From the NCBI GenBank assembly GCA_003978375.1, contig QNZW01000225.1, positions 1-7,743 of the forward strand: a stretch of 7,743 nucleotides of DNA. The letters are read 5' to 3'. Below are positions 4,949 to 7,743 of the stretch, one piece after another. Within the stretch, counting starts at the first letter, position 1; the number at the start of each line of letters is the position of its first letter. Source of the DNA: Sulfurovum sp. Lineage in GTDB: Bacteria > Campylobacterota > Campylobacteria > Campylobacterales > Sulfurovaceae. The notes under the pieces were generated by a model that saw only the letters and a program-made list of their open reading frames with translations, was not told the origin of the DNA and did no database searches. Position numbers and translations under genes: made by a program.

Positions 4949-7144
4949 ATGAAAAATTTAATTATCGTCGAATCACCAGCAAAAGCCAGAACTATTACGA
5001 ACTTCTTAGACAAAGACTATAAAGTCATAGCCTCTAAAGGACATATACGTGACCTTCCAAAAAGTACGTTTGGGATCACTATAGATGAAGAAACAGGGGA
5101 CTTAGTGCCTAAATACTCTATCCCTAGAGAGGCCAACCCTATAGTCAAAGAACTCAAAAAATTAGCAAAAGAAGCCCAAACCATCTTTATCGCAACAGAT
5201 GAGGATCGTGAGGGAGAAGCCATTGGCTACCATATTGCTAAAGCCATAGGAAAAGAGCCTACAGAGCTTCCGCGTATTGTTTTTCATGAGATTACAAAAT
5301 CAGCCATCCAACACGCTTTAGAAACACCACGTAAGGTAGATATGAACTCTGTAGATGCTCAACAAACCAGACGTCTACTCGATCGTATCGTAGGGTACAA
5401 ACTCTCTCCTCTACTTGCGAGTAAAATACAAAGAGGTTTAAGTGCAGGAAGGGTGCAAAGCTCTACACTTAAGCTTGTAGTCGACAAAGAAAGAGAAATC
5501 AAAGCATTTAAACCTGAAGAGTTTTGGACCATTGATGCACTATTTGAAAAAAATGTTGATGCTTCTATCTATGACTACAATGGGCTCAAAATAGAAAAAC
5601 TTACCATCAAAACCCAAACAGATGCTACAGAGATAGTCACTTCAGCCAAAAATGAATCCTTTATAGTTGCTTCCATAGAAAAAACCAAACGAAAAACGAA
5701 AACACCCCCACCTTTTATGACTTCAACTTTGCAACAAGCCGCATCAACACAGTTAGGATTTTCTCCTAAAAAAACGATGATGGTGGCACAAAAACTTTAT
5801 GAAGGTGTCAAAACCGATCAAGGCACTATGGGTGTGATTACCTATATGAGAACAGACTCTATGAATCTTGCAAAAGAGGCAGTAACTGCCGCACGTGACT
5901 ACATCAAAGCCACGTATGGAGACAAATATCTTCCTGCAAAACCAAAAAATTATGTCACCAAATCCAAAGGTGCCCAAGAAGCACACGAAGCCATTCGTCC
6001 AACCATGATAGACTTTGATACAAAACGTGCAGCAGACTATCTCTCTGTAGATGAACTAAAGCTCTATAAGCTTATCTATAACCGTTTTTTAGCCTGTCAA
6101 ATGACTGAGGCAGAATTGGAGTCTCAAAGTATCTTATTTAAGGGCGACAAATGTACCTTTAAAGCCAGTGGCAGAAAACTTCTTTTTGATGGATTTTACA
6201 AGGTCACGGGACATGGAGACAAAGACAAACTCCTTCCAGAACTTACAAAAGGACAAGCTGTAACACTTGATGATATCAAACAAGAACAACACTTTACTGA
6301 GCCTCCTGCACGTTATAATGAAGCAAGTCTCATTAAAAAGCTAGAGTCCTTAGGTATAGGACGTCCAAGTACATATGCACCCACAGTAACCACTTTGCAA
6401 ACACGTAAATACATCGAATTAGAAAAAAAGCGCATCCATCCTACAGAGATAGCCTTTACTGTAACAGAGATGTTAGAAAAACATTTTCCAGAGATTGTAG
6501 ACAGTGGCTTTACAGCAAATATGGAAGAGACCCTTGATGAAGTAGCTGAAGGCAAAAACTCTTGGCAAACCATTTTAAAAGCATTTTATACCCCATTTTT
6601 GCAAAAAATAGAAGAGGGAAAACAAAACATAAAAAGCCTAAAAGTAGCTATACCTACAGGAGAGAACTGTCCAAAGTGTGAATCTGAACTTCTATTGCGT
6701 AAAGGGCGTTACGGTGAATTTATTGCTTGTTCTAACTTCCCTAAATGTAAATACACCAAAAATACTGATGGTACAGAGGTTGAAGGCCCTGAAGAGACTG
6801 ATCAAAAATGTGAAAAATGTGGCTCTATGATGGTGATAAAAAACTCTAAACGTGGCAAATTTCTTGCTTGTTCAGCCTACCCTAAATGTAAAAATGCCAA
6901 GTCACTAGAGCCTGTCAAAGAACTTAGTGTGCCTTGTCCAGAATGTGGAGGAAAATTACAAGAACGCGAAGGCAGACGGGGGAAATTTTTTGGGTGTACC
7001 AACTATCCCAAATGTAAATTTATCGCCAATTTTGAACCAGTAGACAAAAAGTGTCCAGAGTGTGACTATACTATGGGCGTCAAGACACTTAAAGCAGGAA
7101 CAGTGTACGAGTGCTTTAAGTGTAAAACCAAAGTAAATGCGTAA
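4949..7144 (+). CDS. topA: DNA topoisomerase I (type IA)
   Basis: The enzyme relaxes negative supercoils by single-strand cutting and passage. The 731 residues begin with a Toprim domain carrying Glu8 (VESPAKA) and the acidic trio Asp84, Asp86 and Glu88 (TDEDREGE) that bind Mg2+. The active-site tyrosine is Tyr299 in GVITYMRTDS, followed by Arg301. The motif LGIGRPSTYAPT (468-479) and the central domains are intact. The C-terminus has four Cys4 zinc modules: C574/577/594/600, C621/624/641/647, C663/666/683/689 and C702/705/722/725. The last is divergent, ending CxxC without the YPKC signature. The ATG is fixed by the canonical N-terminus MKNLIIVESPAKA and by a stop just upstream in frame, although there is no good ribosome site (only AAAG, 13 bases away). 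bioB follows after seven bases. Confidence 0.98.
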   Translation: MKNLIIVESPAKARTITNFLDKDYKVIASKGHIRDLPKSTFGITIDEETGDLVPKYSIPREANPIVKELKKLAKEAQTIFIATDEDREGEAIGYHIAKAIGKEPTELPRIVFHEITKSAIQHALETPRKVDMNSVDAQQTRRLLDRIVGYKLSPLLASKIQRGLSAGRVQSSTLKLVVDKEREIKAFKPEEFWTIDALFEKNVDASIYDYNGLKIEKLTIKTQTDATEIVTSAKNESFIVASIEKTKRKTKTPPPFMTSTLQQAASTQLGFSPKKTMMVAQKLYEGVKTDQGTMGVITYMRTDSMNLAKEAVTAARDYIKATYGDKYLPAKPKNYVTKSKGAQEAHEAIRPTMIDFDTKRAADYLSVDELKLYKLIYNRFLACQMTEAELESQSILFKGDKCTFKASGRKLLFDGFYKVTGHGDKDKLLPELTKGQAVTLDDIKQEQHFTEPPARYNEASLIKKLESLGIGRPSTYAPTVTTLQTRKYIELEKKRIHPTEIAFTVTEMLEKHFPEIVDSGFTANMEETLDEVAEGKNSWQTILKAFYTPFLQKIEEGKQNIKSLKVAIPTGENCPKCESELLLRKGRYGEFIACSNFPKCKYTKNTDGTEVEGPEETDQKCEKCGSMMVIKNSKRGKFLACSAYPKCKNAKSLEPVKELSVPCPECGGKLQEREGRRGKFFGCTNYPKCKFIANFEPVDKKCPECDYTMGVKTLKAGTVYECFKCKTKVNA

Positions 7145-7151
7145 ATAAGCC

Positions 7152-7743
7152 ATGTCAAAACAGATATTTTTATGTGCCATTAACAATATCTTAAGCGGCA
7201 CCTGTACAGAAGATTGCAAATTTTGTACCCAAAGTGTACGCTATCATGCAGATATAGAACGTTACAACTACAAAGATATCTCACAAATCGTCAAAGAAGC
7301 AAAAATAGCCAAATCACATGGGGCTTTGGGCTACTGCTTAGTCACTGCCGGAAAAGGACTGGATGACAAAAAAGTAGATTTTGTTGCCCGTGCTGCACAA
7401 GCGATTAAAGCTGAAGTAGAAGGGCTGAACCTCATCGCCTGTAATGGCACAGCAACACTTGAACAGCTAACCTACCTCAAACATCATGGTATAGATAGCT
7501 ACAACCACAATTTAGAAACTTCAGAACGTTACTATGCTAAAATTTGTCAAACCCATACATGGAATGAACGCTACAAAACCTGTGAAAATGTCAAGTCTGC
7601 TGGACTTGCACTATGTTCTGGTGGTATATTTGGTATGGGAGAAGAGGAACAAGATCAAGAGGCACTTTTGGCTGCTATTGTTTCACTCTCTCCTGAGTCT
7701 ACCCCTTTAAATTTTTATCATCCTAATCCTGCTCTGCCCATAA
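7152..7743 (+). CDS. bioB: Biotin synthase, N-terminal part, cut by the window end
   Basis: This radical SAM enzyme inserts sulfur into dethiobiotin, the last step of biotin synthesis. The visible 197 residues hold the SAM-cluster motif Cys18-x3-Cys22-x2-Cys25 (CTEDCKFC), the probable [2Fe-2S] ligands Cys62, Cys97 and Cys155 (LCSGGIFGMGE), and the BioB-specific SYNHNLETS stretch at 116-124. The arginine ligand lies beyond the window. Only 17 residues precede the cluster, compared with about 50 in E. coli; this short N-terminus is typical of Helicobacter and Campylobacter BioB and supports the ATG at 7152. The start is seven bases after the topA stop with a weak ribosome site, so it is probably cotranscribed with topA. 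The frame has no internal stop. Confidence 0.96.
   Translation, partial: MSKQIFLCAINNILSGTCTEDCKFCTQSVRYHADIERYNYKDISQIVKEAKIAKSHGALGYCLVTAGKGLDDKKVDFVARAAQAIKAEVEGLNLIACNGTATLEQLTYLKHHGIDSYNHNLETSERYYAKICQTHTWNERYKTCENVKSAGLALCSGGIFGMGEEEQDQEALLAAIVSLSPESTPLNFYHPNPALPI

Noticed and set aside
6956..7219. Minus-strand open frame over the topA/bioB junction.
   Set aside because: It overlaps the zinc modules of topA and the start of bioB in antisense and shows no motif of its own.

Overview
The window is AT-rich, densely coded DNA, most consistent with a free-living member of the Campylobacterota (Epsilonproteobacteria), for example a Sulfurovum- or Sulfurimonas-like organism. The grounds are the short-N-terminus BioB directly behind topA, the dcd type, and the TATAAT-type -10 boxes without recognisable -35 boxes. 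From memory, topA next to bioB, and a SurA-like gene near dcd, are also seen in Campylobacter jejuni. The genus assignment is inference.

Minus-strand block (1-2772). A 12-heme c-type cytochrome with a signal peptide and one C-terminal membrane anchor starts at 2772. Behind it, with its own extended -10 box, lies a small minimal nucleotidyltransferase (MNT). Inside the end of the MNT gene a perfect AGGAGG precedes a GTG that opens a second reading frame running off the left edge. The pair therefore looks like a two-gene MNT plus partner module, probably of the MNT/HEPN toxin-antitoxin kind, with the second gene almost wholly outside the window.

Divergent intergenic region (2773-2877). It carries putative back-to-back -10 boxes for the cytochrome and for the plus-strand operon.

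Plus-strand block (2878-7743). A periplasmic SurA-like chaperone with a reduced, probably inactive parvulin domain is followed after 12 bases by dcd (dCTP deaminase). Next comes a Kbp/YgaU-type BON-LysM cytoplasmic protein, then a strong 11-bp hairpin, then topA (DNA topoisomerase I with four C-terminal zinc modules), and after 7 bases bioB (biotin synthase), which is cut by the window end. This side is mostly housekeeping: outer-membrane protein folding, pyrimidine deoxynucleotide supply, K+-linked stress, DNA supercoiling and biotin synthesis.

The most unusual items are the 12-heme cytochrome, whose family I cannot name, and the MNT module cut by the left edge. I see no CRISPR array, tRNA, rRNA or insertion sequence. 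No gene-free stretch exceeds 300 bases; the longest gap is 4806-4948.
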